Of a stretch of DNA of 64,000 nt, positions 45,609-54,475 are shown one piece after another. Within the stretch, counting starts at the first letter, position 1; every line of letters begins with the position of its first letter. The DNA lies in the NCBI RefSeq assembly GCF_900114445.1, contig NZ_FOTB01000001.1, forward strand, positions 492,937-556,936, read 5' to 3'. The stretch is from Salinicoccus halodurans. Lineage in GTDB: Bacteria; Bacillota; Bacilli; Staphylococcales; Salinicoccaceae. The position numbers and the translations under genes are program-made. The notes beneath the pieces were generated by a model. The model was given only the letters and a program-made list of their open reading frames with translations. It did no database searches and was not told where the DNA came from.

Positions 45609-46640
45609 TTAATCAATAACTGCGCTTTCCAAAATGCTGAAGGTTAAATCTTTAGTATTCACTTCTGCCTTCAGACCATATGGTAATATAAATTTGGGTT
45701 CATTATGACCGAAGTTCATGTTATACAGAACTGGAATATCTTCACATCCTGATTCTTTTAGAATCTGTTTCCAAATATCTTTATATTCTTCGTAATACAC
45801 TCCATCCTGGGGTCTTCCGACAATTATTCCATTTATCCGTTCAAAAATTCCCATTACTGACATTGCCCGTAAATAATCTTCGAAAAATTTCGGTTCAATA
45901 TGGACTTCAGAGGTTTCCAGGAATAATATCGCATCATCGAATGCTTCAATCTCAGGAAAGAGTTCGGTTCCGCGCATGTTATTGAACACCTCGAAACATC
46001 CGCCGATAAGGTGCCCTTGAACGATGCCTTCACCATTGATACTTTCATATCCCTGGTTGCTTAAAAGAGGGCGTTCGATATCTTTATTCTCCTCGTTCCA
46101 TCTCAAACCGAATTTCCTGATGTTATCGGCCGGTTTTATCTCACCAATGGCTTCAGATGAGAACCAGGTCTTTTTGATTGATTCGACAGTATATTCATCC
46201 ATCGAAATATTCTCGGCAAAATCGGTCAGCAGGGCAGGACCGTAACTCGTGGAAATTCCATTATTATAAAACATGATGTGATTAGCGGTTGTATCGGAAT
46301 ATCCTGAGAAGATCTTAGGATAATTTCTCAATGCTTCAAAATCAATATAAGGCATTATGCGGATGGTTTCATTGCCGCCGATGCAACAGATGATCGCTTT
46401 TACTTCACCATCCTTGAGTGCAGCATTCAAATCTTCTGCACGCTTTTCAGGGTTTTCATATATATAGTCAATCCCTTTAAATGCATGCGGCATGATTTTC
46501 ACTCTCAATCCGAAGACTTCTTCCAATCTTTTAATACCTTGTTCAGTACGCCAGCTGATGGTCTTTTCCCCGGCCAGACCGCTCGATAGGGAAACAATGG
46601 CTACAGTATCCCCTTTTCTTAATTTTTTTGGTTTAATCAT
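45609..46640 (-). CDS. S66 family peptidase (LD-carboxypeptidase/MccF-like)
   Basis: This is a 343-residue serine peptidase of family S66. The nucleophile is the Ser in FSGYSDTT, the catalytic Glu is probably in LFLETSEVHIEP, and the His is in NFGHNEPK. The insertion around the Trp-rich loop and the length resemble the MccF subgroup, which cleaves aminoacyl-sulfamoyl adenylates such as microcin C, rather than the LdcA cell-wall enzyme. The precise substrate is unknown. It is a single gene with good codon use for this AT-rich block. Confidence 0.87.
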   Translation of the reverse strand: MIKPKKLRKGDTVAIVSLSSGLAGEKTISWRTEQGIKRLEEVFGLRVKIMPHAFKGIDYIYENPEKRAEDLNAALKDGEVKAIICCIGGNETIRIMPYIDFEALRNYPKIFSGYSDTTANHIMFYNNGISTSYGPALLTDFAENISMDEYTVESIKKTWFSSEAIGEIKPADNIRKFGLRWNEENKDIERPLLSNQGYESINGEGIVQGHLIGGCFEVFNNMRGTELFPEIEAFDDAILFLETSEVHIEPKFFEDYLRAMSVMGIFERINGIIVGRPQDGVYYEEYKDIWKQILKESGCEDIPVLYNMNFGHNEPKFILPYGLKAEVNTKDLTFSILESAVID

Positions 46641-46719
46641 AAAAATCTCCTTTACATATCAAAATATTCAAAAAACATATGATAATATAATACCATAGGT
46701 ATTAATAAGGGGAATATGA

Positions 46720-47566
46720 ATGAACAATATTGAAGTTATAAATAAAGTGCCGCAATTCATCGATTTTTTTGATACGAGCAGAGAGGAATATTTGGATCAG
46801 GAAGGTAGGTTTGAATTATGGAAAGAGACATATAATTTTGCTGCAGTTCCGCCGGGGGGAGGACGGACAGAGACTTGCGAAGACTTTATTGAATAATGCC
46901 TGGATTAAGTACGAAGCTAATATCAACATGATCAGACAGTGGAAACCGGAGAAAGGAAGACTGGAGAAATATCTGGAAGAGATAAAAGAATTGTTGGGAT
47001 GTAGGGAACCTGTAGAACTTGTAGTGATATATTTTGTCGGAGGGTTTGAAGGCAATCCGTTCGTGGCGCCATATGATAAAAATAGAAGTGCGCTATGTCT
47101 GCCTATAGAGACCGATGTATCAGAAATCGTACTCTATCATGAACTGACACATATCGTTCATCATAAGATGGCAGGTTTAAAAGGAGAATGGGAAAGGCCC
47201 ATTGGTACTTTAATATTGGAAGAAGGATTGGCAACACGGAGCAGTAGACATTTTGTATCCAACAAAAAAGATGAATCTTACATAGAATTTACACAGGGCT
47301 GGCTGGCTTCCTGTCAGGCAAGAAAGAGTGATATTATCAAAGAAATAATTCCCTATATAAAGGACTCCAGCGCAGAGACTATCATGAAATTCACTTTTGG
47401 TGAAGGAACCCAGGGTTTTGAAAGAGAATCTTATTATGTTGGCTGGGAAATGGTAGGAACCTTGCTTGAGAAAGGTGTTTCATTCGAAGAAATGGCTAAT
47501 ATTCCAGCGGATCAGATACCGTATAATATAGAAAAAGCCTGTAAAGACCTAGTTGAGAATTTCTAA
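46720..47566 (+). pseudogene. HExxH metallopeptidase-like gene (DUF2268-like) with a frameshift at a G6 run
   Basis: The N-terminal part reads from ATG 46720 (AGGGG 7 nt upstream) through FELWKETYNFAAVPPG. At a run of six G (46854-46859) the frame shifts, and the rest of the protein continues as EDGQRLAKTLLNNAWIKYEAN to 47566. Removing one G would give a continuous protein of about 281 residues. The zinc motif HELTHIVHH and a downstream EEGLATRSS Glu suit a metallopeptidase resembling DUF2268/YjaZ. The cause could be a sequencing error, slippage-based phase variation or decay; the downstream frame is long and undamaged. Confidence 0.75.
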
Positions 47567-47593
47567 ATTATTGGAGAGCGCGGAGGATAATCA

Positions 47594-48025
47594 ATGATCA
47601 TTCAAGCTGAGAAAAGTCACATTGAAGATATGACAAGACTCGTATCTGTTCTGTGGAATGAGGATCGTGATATTTTGGAAGCAGAAATTACAAAGAATAT
47701 CTGCAGGAATGATACCGTTTATTTTATAAAAATGGCAGATGGCAATCCGGTCGCTTTTGCCCAGTGTCAGCTCAGGTATGATTATGTTGAAGGGACAGAT
47801 TCTTCACCAGTAGGCTATTTGGAAGGCATCTTTGTGAAAGAAAAATGGAGATTAAACCATATTGCAGCAGATCTGGTCAGGGAATGTGAACAGTGGGCGA
47901 AAGGTAGAGGCTGCACTGAATTTGCCAGTGATTGTGAACTGGATAATACTATAAGTCATAAATTTCATCTAAAAAGTGGATTTGAAGAGATGAACAGGAT
48001 CATCTGTTTCAGAAAATCAATATAG
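47594..48025 (+). CDS. AAC(6')-I-like aminoglycoside N-acetyltransferase (GNAT)
   Basis: This is a 143-residue GNAT acetyltransferase. The segments RYDYVEGTDSSPVGYLEG and CTEFASDCELDNTISHKFH are very close in pattern to the chromosomal AAC(6')-I enzymes of Acinetobacter and relatives, where they line the aminoglycoside and acetyl-CoA sites. The family modifies the 6'-amino group of aminoglycosides. Whether this protein confers resistance cannot be judged from the sequence. It follows the frameshifted metallopeptidase by 27 nt. Confidence 0.8.
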   Translation: MIIQAEKSHIEDMTRLVSVLWNEDRDILEAEITKNICRNDTVYFIKMADGNPVAFAQCQLRYDYVEGTDSSPVGYLEGIFVKEKWRLNHIAADLVRECEQWAKGRGCTEFASDCELDNTISHKFHLKSGFEEMNRIICFRKSI

Positions 48026-48042
48026 GCATGGGGGCGTTGATA

Positions 48043-48684
48043 ATGGATCAGTTGGTCGAAGAAATTAATAGATTCATAAAAAGCCGAAAGAAATGCCTGA
48101 TAAGAATTAGCGGCCATGGGGCTGCAGGTAAAACAACATTTGCTGAGGCAATCATGAAAGAATTAAAAAGTAATACATATAATTATTTGAATACAGATTC
48201 TTATATCATCCATGGGGAGTACAGAAAACCTCTAGAGGCGACTTATAAATATAATAATGAAATACATAAAGGCAAAGTCACGGCCTGCCTGCCGGTGGCA
48301 CATGAACTCAAAAGTTTGAAGCGGGATTTGAAAATGCTTAGGTCAGGAATGGATTTTCTGACTATCGATACAAACTGGGCACCAGCAAAGACGATTCATG
48401 CTGAACGGTATGTGACGATAGCCGACGGAATGAGTACTGCATTTTTGGAAGAGTCATTATTTGATCTATCCATCTATATCTATACAGATGGTCAGACAGA
48501 GTTGGAAAGAAGAGTGGAACGGGATGTTCATGAACGTGGAAAATCAATACAGGCTTTAATGGATACTCATAAGGAAAGAAGAATTCAATATGAACTATTC
48601 ATGCATGATAGAAGGGTTGATTTTGATATTATTGTGAATGATTCATATGGTCGGTTTGTTGTTGAGAAAGGCTGGGTTAATTAG
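48043..48684 (+). CDS. Uridine kinase-like P-loop kinase
   Basis: This is a P-loop kinase of about 213 residues. Walker A is GHGAAGKTT at about residue 24. YLNTDSYIIHGEYRK and the lid region ERRVERDVHERGK resemble uridine and pantothenate kinase-like NTPases. The substrate is unknown. The frame also has an ATG at 48028, but the GGGGGCG inside that extension supports ATG 48043. It is 2-17 nt after the acetyltransferase gene, so they are probably co-transcribed. Confidence 0.75.
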   Translation: MDQLVEEINRFIKSRKKCLIRISGHGAAGKTTFAEAIMKELKSNTYNYLNTDSYIIHGEYRKPLEATYKYNNEIHKGKVTACLPVAHELKSLKRDLKMLRSGMDFLTIDTNWAPAKTIHAERYVTIADGMSTAFLEESLFDLSIYIYTDGQTELERRVERDVHERGKSIQALMDTHKERRIQYELFMHDRRVDFDIIVNDSYGRFVVEKGWVN

Positions 48685-48776
48685 ACGGAGAAATTGAATT
48701 ATTATTTTAATGGTAAAGAAAAATCTGTTAAATCAGTGATTATCGGATAGTATTACGGCTTAAAAAGGAGATACCC

Positions 48777-49214
48777 ATGAATACTACAACAATTAAAGAA
48801 TTACATACAGAAGATGAAATACAAGATGCCTTTCCGATTATGCAACAGTTGAGAAGCCATCTTGATCAGGAAACCTACCTGGATTTAGTTTTAGAGGCAA
48901 AAGAAAAAGACAGCTATAAAATGTTTGCGCTGATTCATGAGGCGGAAATCGTTGCAGTAACTGGTTTTAAACCTATGATTACCTTATACTACGGCAGGTT
49001 TGTGTGGGTATGTGACCTCGTAACTGATACAAACAAACGCTCAAAAGGATATGGTGAAAAACTGCTTGGGTTTGTTCATGATTGGGCAGCAGAAAAGGGT
49101 TATGAAAGTGTCGCTTTATCATCCGGGTTGCAACGTACGGAAGCCCATCGCTTTTATGAAAATAAAATGGATTATGACAAAGCGAGCTATGTATTCAAAA
49201 ATAATTTGAAGTAA
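48777..49214 (+). CDS. GNAT family N-acetyltransferase
   Basis: This is a 145-residue GNAT protein. The acetyl-CoA region is [33 protein letters not shown] (the R/Q-x-x-G-x-G/A motif), and the end [27 protein letters not shown] is typical. The substrate is unknown. AAAAGGAGA precedes the ATG. It has its own short upstream gap of 92 nt, likely holding a promoter, although I could not define one. Confidence 0.85.
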   Translation: MNTTTIKELHTEDEIQDAFPIMQQLRSHLDQETYLDLVLEAKEKDSYKMFALIHEAEIVAVTGFKPMITLYYGRFVWVCDLVTDTNKRSKGYGEKLLGFVHDWAAEKGYESVALSSGLQRTEAHRFYENKMDYDKASYVFKNNLK

Positions 49215-49304
49215 TTGGTTTATAAAATATTTTCTAAGTCATCCTTACATTGAGTTTGGCTTACACTTAGGTTGACATTAATAATAACAAAGGGGCAAAT
49301 ATGG

Positions 49305-49934
49305 ATGTTAAGCAATAAAGGCTTTGATTTATGGGCAGACGATTACGATAAGACAGTGCAAATCAGTGAAGAAAATAATCTATATCCTTTTGCAGGATAC
49401 AAAGAAATATTGAATCTGATATTCAATGAAGTGATGAGTAATGGCAAATCAAAAGTGCTGGATATTGGTTTTGGAACAGGGGTATTATCAAGCAGAATCT
49501 ACGGGAATGCTCATGAAGTTCATGGTATAGATTTTTCTTCGGGCATGCATTCGATTGCTGAGGAAAAAATGCCGGAAGCGAATCTGGTGCTCTGGGATAT
49601 TTCTGAAGGATTGCCGACTGAAGTGTCTGCTGAGAGTTATGACTTTATCATCAGTACTTATACTTTGCATCACTTGAATGATGAGGATAGGTATATTTTC
49701 ATAAATGATTTGATGTCACATTTAAAAGAGAATGGTAAGTTGCTGATTGGAGATATTTCCTTTGAAACACGAGAAAAATCGGATAGATGCCGTCAGGATA
49801 ATATAGATTACTGGGATGAGGATGAAATCTATTTTGTATCTGATGAAATAGGGGATAGATTGAAAATGGTTTATAGGTATGAGTACAAACAGGTGTCTCA
49901 CTGTGGCGGCTTATATGTGCTTGAAAATTATTAA
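49305..49934 (+). CDS. Class I SAM-dependent methyltransferase (YrrT-like)
   Basis: This is a 209-residue methyltransferase. Motif I is VLDIGFGTGVLSSRI, followed by HGIDFSSGM and ISTYTLHHL. The N-terminus FDLWADDYDKTVQISEE resembles the YrrT group of Bacillus, which is linked to methionine/cysteine recycling. The frame opens at a TTG at 49272, but AAGGGG at 49291-49296 supports ATG 49305. The substrate is uncertain. Confidence 0.82.
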   Translation: MLSNKGFDLWADDYDKTVQISEENNLYPFAGYKEILNLIFNEVMSNGKSKVLDIGFGTGVLSSRIYGNAHEVHGIDFSSGMHSIAEEKMPEANLVLWDISEGLPTEVSAESYDFIISTYTLHHLNDEDRYIFINDLMSHLKENGKLLIGDISFETREKSDRCRQDNIDYWDEDEIYFVSDEIGDRLKMVYRYEYKQVSHCGGLYVLENY

Positions 49935-50011
49935 TGACATAACACGACAATAATCATCTGATTTTTATTTTAAATACATATAGATAAGAAAATGAATAGA
50001 GGAGATACCCT

Positions 50012-50206
50012 TTGCCAAAAGTTATTCTAGGTATGACGATGTCACTGGATGGATTTGTGAATGATAATAAAGGGAGTATAGAACATCTGTTTCCAGATCT
50101 TGAGGCACTGCAGGGCAGTAAAATGATGAAGCAGTCGATTCGTGATACAGGAGCAGTGAATCTTTGCCGACTTTTATTTTATCATTTCAAGCACTTACTT
50201 TTGTGA
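50012..50206 (+). pseudogene. Truncated dihydrofolate reductase-family (RibD C-like) gene
   Basis: The first 49 codons, from a TTG with GGAGA upstream, match the start of the YyaP/YwjB-like dihydrofolate reductase family: PKVILGMTMSLDGFVNDNKG, then DLEALQGSKMMKQSIRDTGAV. The expected continuation (MGRRTYDM and about 130 further residues) is missing. Instead an unrelated AT-rich sequence runs to a stop. This is a remnant after a deletion or recombination, not a functional enzyme. Confidence 0.8.
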
Positions 50207-50258
50207 CTTATTCACATGAAATGGTACAATTATACATATATTAATAAAAGGAAGTTTC

Positions 50259-51134
50259 ATGTTTATGAAAAATTTAACACCACGTCAGTTGTTAATCTTC
50301 ATCGGTCGGATTCTAATGACAATCCTTGGTGCGTTTATTACTGCGTATGGTCTGGAGTCTGTTTTAATTCCAAACCAGGTGTCTGACGGCGGAATTACAG
50401 GTGTCAGTATTGTTGGCTCGAACCTATTTGATATTAAGTTGGGTTATCTGATTGCTGTATTAAATATTCCTTTTATCTGGCTCGGGTATAAACAAATCGG
50501 AGCTAAGTTTGCGATACTTTCTATTGTAGGAATACTTTCTCTCGCATTCTTCACATCCATAATGCATCATATACCGGCAATAATAGAAGGCGACTCCCTC
50601 CTTGTCACCATCGTAGGTGGAGTGATTATCGGTACTGGTATGGGAATTGCTCTTCGTAATGGTGGCGCTCTGGATGGCATTGATATGTTCGCAGTACTTT
50701 TATCGAGAAAGCTTCCATTTGGAACGAGTGATTTTATTTTATTTCTGAACATCTTTGTGTTTATACTTGTATCCACAGTATTTGGTTTCGAGGGTGCAAT
50801 GCTTTCAGCAATTGCTTATTTCATCGCTTCTAAAGTCATCCATCTTATTGAAGAAGGATTGAGTGGCTCAAAAACATTTACGATCATTACAACAAAACCG
50901 AAGTCCATCATTGAAGAAATTAAAGATGAGTTGGGGCGTACATGTACATATAATGAAATTCATGGTGGATATACAGATATCGCCTTTACTCAGATTACAT
51001 GTGTAATCAACCGTCTGGAAGAGCAGAAGCTCAAGGAAATCATTACTACAAAAGATCCTCATGCATTTATTGCCGTCTATGATGTTTCTGATGTCAAAAA
51101 AGGAAGTTTCATCAAGCAGGATCTTCAAAAATAA
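50259..51134 (+). CDS. YitT family membrane protein (DUF161/DUF2179)
   Basis: This is a 291-residue protein with five membrane helices in the N-terminal 190 residues, including the family motifs VLIPNQVSDGGITGVSI and RNGGALDGIDM. The C-terminal DUF2179 domain (about residues 215-283) is cytoplasmic, with TYNEIHGGYT and PHAFIAVYDVSDV. The function of the family is not established. AAGGAAG precedes the ATG. The gene ends at a strong terminator. Confidence 0.9.
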   Translation: MFMKNLTPRQLLIFIGRILMTILGAFITAYGLESVLIPNQVSDGGITGVSIVGSNLFDIKLGYLIAVLNIPFIWLGYKQIGAKFAILSIVGILSLAFFTSIMHHIPAIIEGDSLLVTIVGGVIIGTGMGIALRNGGALDGIDMFAVLLSRKLPFGTSDFILFLNIFVFILVSTVFGFEGAMLSAIAYFIASKVIHLIEEGLSGSKTFTIITTKPKSIIEEIKDELGRTCTYNEIHGGYTDIAFTQITCVINRLEEQKLKEIITTKDPHAFIAVYDVSDVKKGSFIKQDLQK

Positions 51135-51155
51135 TAATATTTGGAGCACGAAAAG

Positions 51156-51192
51156 AGCCTGAGGAAGACAAGTCATTAATCTTCCTCAGGCT
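51156..51192 (+). terminator. Bidirectional terminator after the YitT gene
   Basis: A 13-bp perfect stem AGCCTGAGGAAGA/TCTTCCTCAGGCT (51156-51168 and 51180-51192) is followed by TATTTTTTC. It also serves the convergent oxidoreductase gene. Confidence 0.9.
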
Positions 51193-51211
51193 TATTTTTT
51201 CATATAATTTT

Positions 51212-52219
51212 TTAGTCTAATGAGTTGGAAACTTTAACGACTTGTTTACCAAAGTTATCTCCGGTAAACAAGTTTCTGAATGCTTCTGGCAATTGATCAA
51301 ACCCTTCCGCAATTGTTACTTCAGATTTGATCTTTCCTTCCTGGACCCATTTGGCAAGTTGTTCACTTGCATTTTTTGCATTATCCTGGAATTGTGCCAC
51401 AAGGAACCCCTGCATCAGGGCCTGAGATTTAATCAGTTTTTGCTGAACACGCGGTCCATTATCCTCTTTACTGTTATAAGAAGAGATCGCTCCGCATACT
51501 GGAACTCTCGCGAAAGTGTTCAGATGATTGAATACTTCATCTGAAATAGGACCGCCAACATTTTCGAAGTATACATCGATGCCATCAGGCACAGCTTCTG
51601 CCAGCTTTTCAGAGAAATTATCCTTTTTGTAATCAATGCCTTCATCGAAACCAAGAGTTTCAGTAAGATAATTTACTTTTTCATCACCGCCGGCAATACC
51701 GACGACCTTCGCACCTTTGATTTTCGCAATCTGTCCAACGACAGAACCGACAGCACCGGACGCCGCAGAAACTACGACAGTTTCGCCTTCCTCAGGTTTG
51801 CCAATCTCCAATAAACCGCCATATGCCGTATGTCCTGGCATACCAAGTGTACTCAAGTATAGATGAAGTGGTACTTCAGTCGATGGAACTTTATTCACAG
51901 CATCACTTGAAACAGTGTTGAATTTCTTCCAGGGCAGTCCGCCCGTAACTACATCTCCTTCTGAAAAATTTTCGTGATTCGATTCAACAATCTTGCCGAC
52001 GACATGACCATTCAATGGCTCGTCTATTTCAAAAGGCTTGGAATAAGATTTTGTATCATTCATTCTTCCACGCATATAAGGGTCCACGGATATATAAACA
52101 CTTTCAATTAGGACTTCATCATTATCCGGCTTTTTAATTTCAGTATCTTCATATCTGAAAGTTTCATCACCAGGCAGCCCTTCCGGACGTTGTGCTAAAA
52201 CTATTTGTTCGTTTTTCAA
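51212..52219 (-). CDS. NADP-dependent medium-chain oxidoreductase (YfmJ/CurA-like)
   Basis: This is a 335-residue zinc-free MDR enzyme of the leukotriene B4 dehydrogenase/enoyl reductase group. The N-terminus ends in SVDPYMRGRMNDTKSY, the dinucleotide motif is SAASGAVGSVVGQIAKIKGAKVVGIAGG, and VYFENVGGPISDEV is characteristic. It reduces activated double bonds with NADPH in related proteins. The minus-strand start has a GGAGG-type site (AGGAGGATTACC). The gene stands alone. Confidence 0.92.
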   Translation of the reverse strand: MKNEQIVLAQRPEGLPGDETFRYEDTEIKKPDNDEVLIESVYISVDPYMRGRMNDTKSYSKPFEIDEPLNGHVVGKIVESNHENFSEGDVVTGGLPWKKFNTVSSDAVNKVPSTEVPLHLYLSTLGMPGHTAYGGLLEIGKPEEGETVVVSAASGAVGSVVGQIAKIKGAKVVGIAGGDEKVNYLTETLGFDEGIDYKKDNFSEKLAEAVPDGIDVYFENVGGPISDEVFNHLNTFARVPVCGAISSYNSKEDNGPRVQQKLIKSQALMQGFLVAQFQDNAKNASEQLAKWVQEGKIKSEVTIAEGFDQLPEAFRNLFTGDNFGKQVVKVSNSLD

Positions 52220-52322
52220 GGTAATCCTCCTCGTTTTTTAGTTAAATACATTTTGACATTTTATGACGCCTGAAGCAAAAATTAAAGCCTATTGTCAACA
52301 GAGTCTTCCATAGTATGCATCG

Positions 52323-52428
52323 TTATTTATCTGGTCTCATATATCCGATACAGTCGTATGATATTGATCTATGTAAACCTATTGACTCATAGAATCCTTT
52401 AGTTTTCTCAGTATAAACCAAATCCAGG
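52323..52428 (-). pseudogene. Out-of-frame C-terminal remnant of the adjacent GNAT gene
   Basis: Immediately after the stop of the acetyltransferase at 52429, another frame continues as NLDLVYTEKTKGFYESIG and runs to a stop at 52323. KTKGFYESIG is a typical GNAT C-terminal helix and strand. A one-base insertion near the present stop explains the split. Confidence 0.55.
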
Positions 52429-52860
52429 TTACTCAGTTAGACTTGGAAGCCACATTTTAACGGCAGGGATATTATCTTTTATGACTCCCAACCGCACTTT
52501 CGATATATCTCTTTTAGATAAGTAGGTTACGACTTCATTATATATTTTCTGACCCAAGCCTTGTTTCCTGTATCTCTGATCGATGACTAAGTATCCAATC
52601 ATGCAGGTGGAATCATCTGGATAGTGAAATAACAAATCCAGGAAACCAATGAGTTCCTCCTGATTGTATATTCCAAACACTTCTTTGTTTTGCAAATTGA
52701 TGTTTGGTGGCACATCTATCAAAAATTCTTCCCGCACTTCTTGTTTGGTTGGTGTGTGCTGTACATAGTCAGTAAAATAATCTGTATTGTTCAGTATAAA
52801 ATTATAGAATTCTGTAATATCTTCTGACGGATCTATTCTTTTCTTGAACAGTTTTTTCAT
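52429..52860 (-). CDS. GNAT acetyltransferase, probably truncated by a frameshift
   Basis: The frame encodes 143 residues of a GNAT protein. The acetyl-CoA motif is YRKQGLGQKIYNEV, preceded by MIGYLVIDQ. It ends abruptly at NIPAVKMWLPSLTE, where family members would continue through the last strand; that missing part is found in another frame just downstream (52323-52428). Activity is uncertain because the acetyl-CoA site is intact but the C-terminal strand is lost. The minus-strand start has AAGGAG upstream. Confidence 0.75.
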   Translation of the reverse strand: MKKLFKKRIDPSEDITEFYNFILNNTDYFTDYVQHTPTKQEVREEFLIDVPPNINLQNKEVFGIYNQEELIGFLDLLFHYPDDSTCMIGYLVIDQRYRKQGLGQKIYNEVVTYLSKRDISKVRLGVIKDNIPAVKMWLPSLTE

Positions 52861-52908
52861 CTAAATAACTCCTTAAATATCTTCTTCTAAATAAGTATAT
52901 CAAATACA

Positions 52909-52948
52909 AAAGACATGAGGTCTGCACATTCGCAGACCTCATGTCTTT
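52909..52948 (-). terminator. Terminator of the OpuF-type transporter operon
   Basis: A 17-bp perfect stem pairs 52909-52925 with 52932-52948 around a 6-nt loop. On the minus strand it is followed by TTTGTATTTG. Confidence 0.9.
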
Positions 52949-52960
52949 ATTTTGAGGGCT

Positions 52961-54475
52961 TTATTCTAAAAGACCCGCTTCTTCCAGATAATCCTGCGCA
53001 ACTGTATAAGGATCTTTGTTTTCCACCGCAACCTGATAATTCATCTCCTGCATCTCTGTATCACTGATCTGTCCGCTGAGTTTATTCAGAGGATCAATGA
53101 TGTCCGGATGTTCTTCCAAAAACTCCTGTTTGAACAATGGTGCGCCCTGATATGGTGGGAATACATTCTGATCATCTTCCAGTATGACCATGTCATATCT
53201 TCTTAAGTCTGCGTCTGTGGAATATGCGTCCATCAGGTTTATATCTCCGTTGTTGATTGCCTGGTAACGCAGCTTCGGTTCCATGGTTCTCACATTATCG
53301 AAGTTCAGGTTATAGGCTTCCTGTATGGCTGGATATCCGTCTTCACGGTCATTGAATTCAAGGGTGAAGCCGGGATTGATCTGGCCTTCTATTTTCTTCA
53401 GGTCACTGATCGTTTCTAAATCATGTTCTTCGGCAAATTCCCGTTTTACAGCAAGGGTATAGGTGTTGTTAAATTCCATAGGCTCAAGCATCGTCATGTC
53501 GAATTGTTCTTCCAGGCTGGATTTTGCCTGTTCATAGACTTCCGCTTCATCTTTCGACTCGAGGGGCTCTTTTGTCAGTTCACCGAGCACTGTTCCTGTA
53601 AATTCCAGGTAGCCGTCGATGTCATCTGATTGTAAGGCGTTGAACAGGAAGGATGTCTTTCCCAATCCGTCTTCAACTTGTACTGTATAATCCGTTTCCT
53701 CTTCAATCAATATTTTATACATGTTCGTGATAATGGATGGTTCGGTTCCAAGCTTACCTGCAATCGTAATGGACTCTTCTTTTTGAGAAAACAGGGGAGC
53801 GACTGTAATCAGCAGCATCACTACAAGGATGGATCCCAGTGTGATGACAATCTTTTTGTAGGAAAGATTCTGTATCACTCTAAGTATGATATCAAATACG
53901 ATTGCAAGGAGGGCTGCAGGTATGGCCCCTATGATAATCAGGGAGGTATTGTTGCGGTCTATACCAAGCAGTATAAGATCTCCCAGGCCGCCGGCACCGA
54001 TTAACGCAGCGAGCGTTGCCGTACCGATGATGAGCACCATTGCTGTGCGTATACCGGCCATGATGACTGGCATTGCGATCGGAAGTTCCACTTTCATGAG
54101 ACGGCGAATGGTCTTCATGCCGATGCCTCTGGCTGCTTCGACAAGTGAACCGTCGACTTCGACAATGCCGGTGTAGGTGTTCCTTAATATCGGCAACAGA
54201 GCATAGACGATCAGAGCAATGACCGCCGGCACTTTACCGATACCAAAAAGGGGTATCATCAGGCCGAGCAGTGCGAGGGAAGGAATCGTCTGCATCACAG
54301 CTGCTATGTTGATGACAATTTCAGATATCTTTCTCGTCTTGGTCAGCAGTATACCGAGCGGTACACCGATAAGTACAGCAATGATCAATGCAATGAATGA
54401 AAGCTGTATATGTTCAATAAGTGTCGTAAGGAGTTCACCTTTTCTTGCATTCAACGTCTCGAAAAATAGATTCAT
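52961..54475 (-). CDS. opuFB: Compatible-solute ABC transporter, permease fused to substrate-binding protein (OpuFB-like)
   Basis: This is a 504-residue hybrid. Residues 1-210 form a permease with about six helices (VGIPLGILLTKTRK, MQTIPSLALLGLMIPLFGIG, and the EAA-like region EAARGIGMKTIRRLMKVELPIAMPVIMAGIR). Residues 230-504 form an OpuAC-type binding domain with the aromatic-box region and AINNGDINLMDAYSTDADLRRYDM. Such fusions were described for Bacillus OpuF, an importer of glycine betaine and similar osmoprotectants. It overlaps the ATPase gene by 4 nt. The exact ligand is inference. Confidence 0.88.
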   Translation of the reverse strand: MNLFFETLNARKGELLTTLIEHIQLSFIALIIAVLIGVPLGILLTKTRKISEIVINIAAVMQTIPSLALLGLMIPLFGIGKVPAVIALIVYALLPILRNTYTGIVEVDGSLVEAARGIGMKTIRRLMKVELPIAMPVIMAGIRTAMVLIIGTATLAALIGAGGLGDLILLGIDRNNTSLIIIGAIPAALLAIVFDIILRVIQNLSYKKIVITLGSILVVMLLITVAPLFSQKEESITIAGKLGTEPSIITNMYKILIEEETDYTVQVEDGLGKTSFLFNALQSDDIDGYLEFTGTVLGELTKEPLESKDEAEVYEQAKSSLEEQFDMTMLEPMEFNNTYTLAVKREFAEEHDLETISDLKKIEGQINPGFTLEFNDREDGYPAIQEAYNLNFDNVRTMEPKLRYQAINNGDINLMDAYSTDADLRRYDMVILEDDQNVFPPYQGAPLFKQEFLEEHPDIIDPLNKLSGQISDTEMQEMNYQVAVENKDPYTVAQDYLEEAGLLE

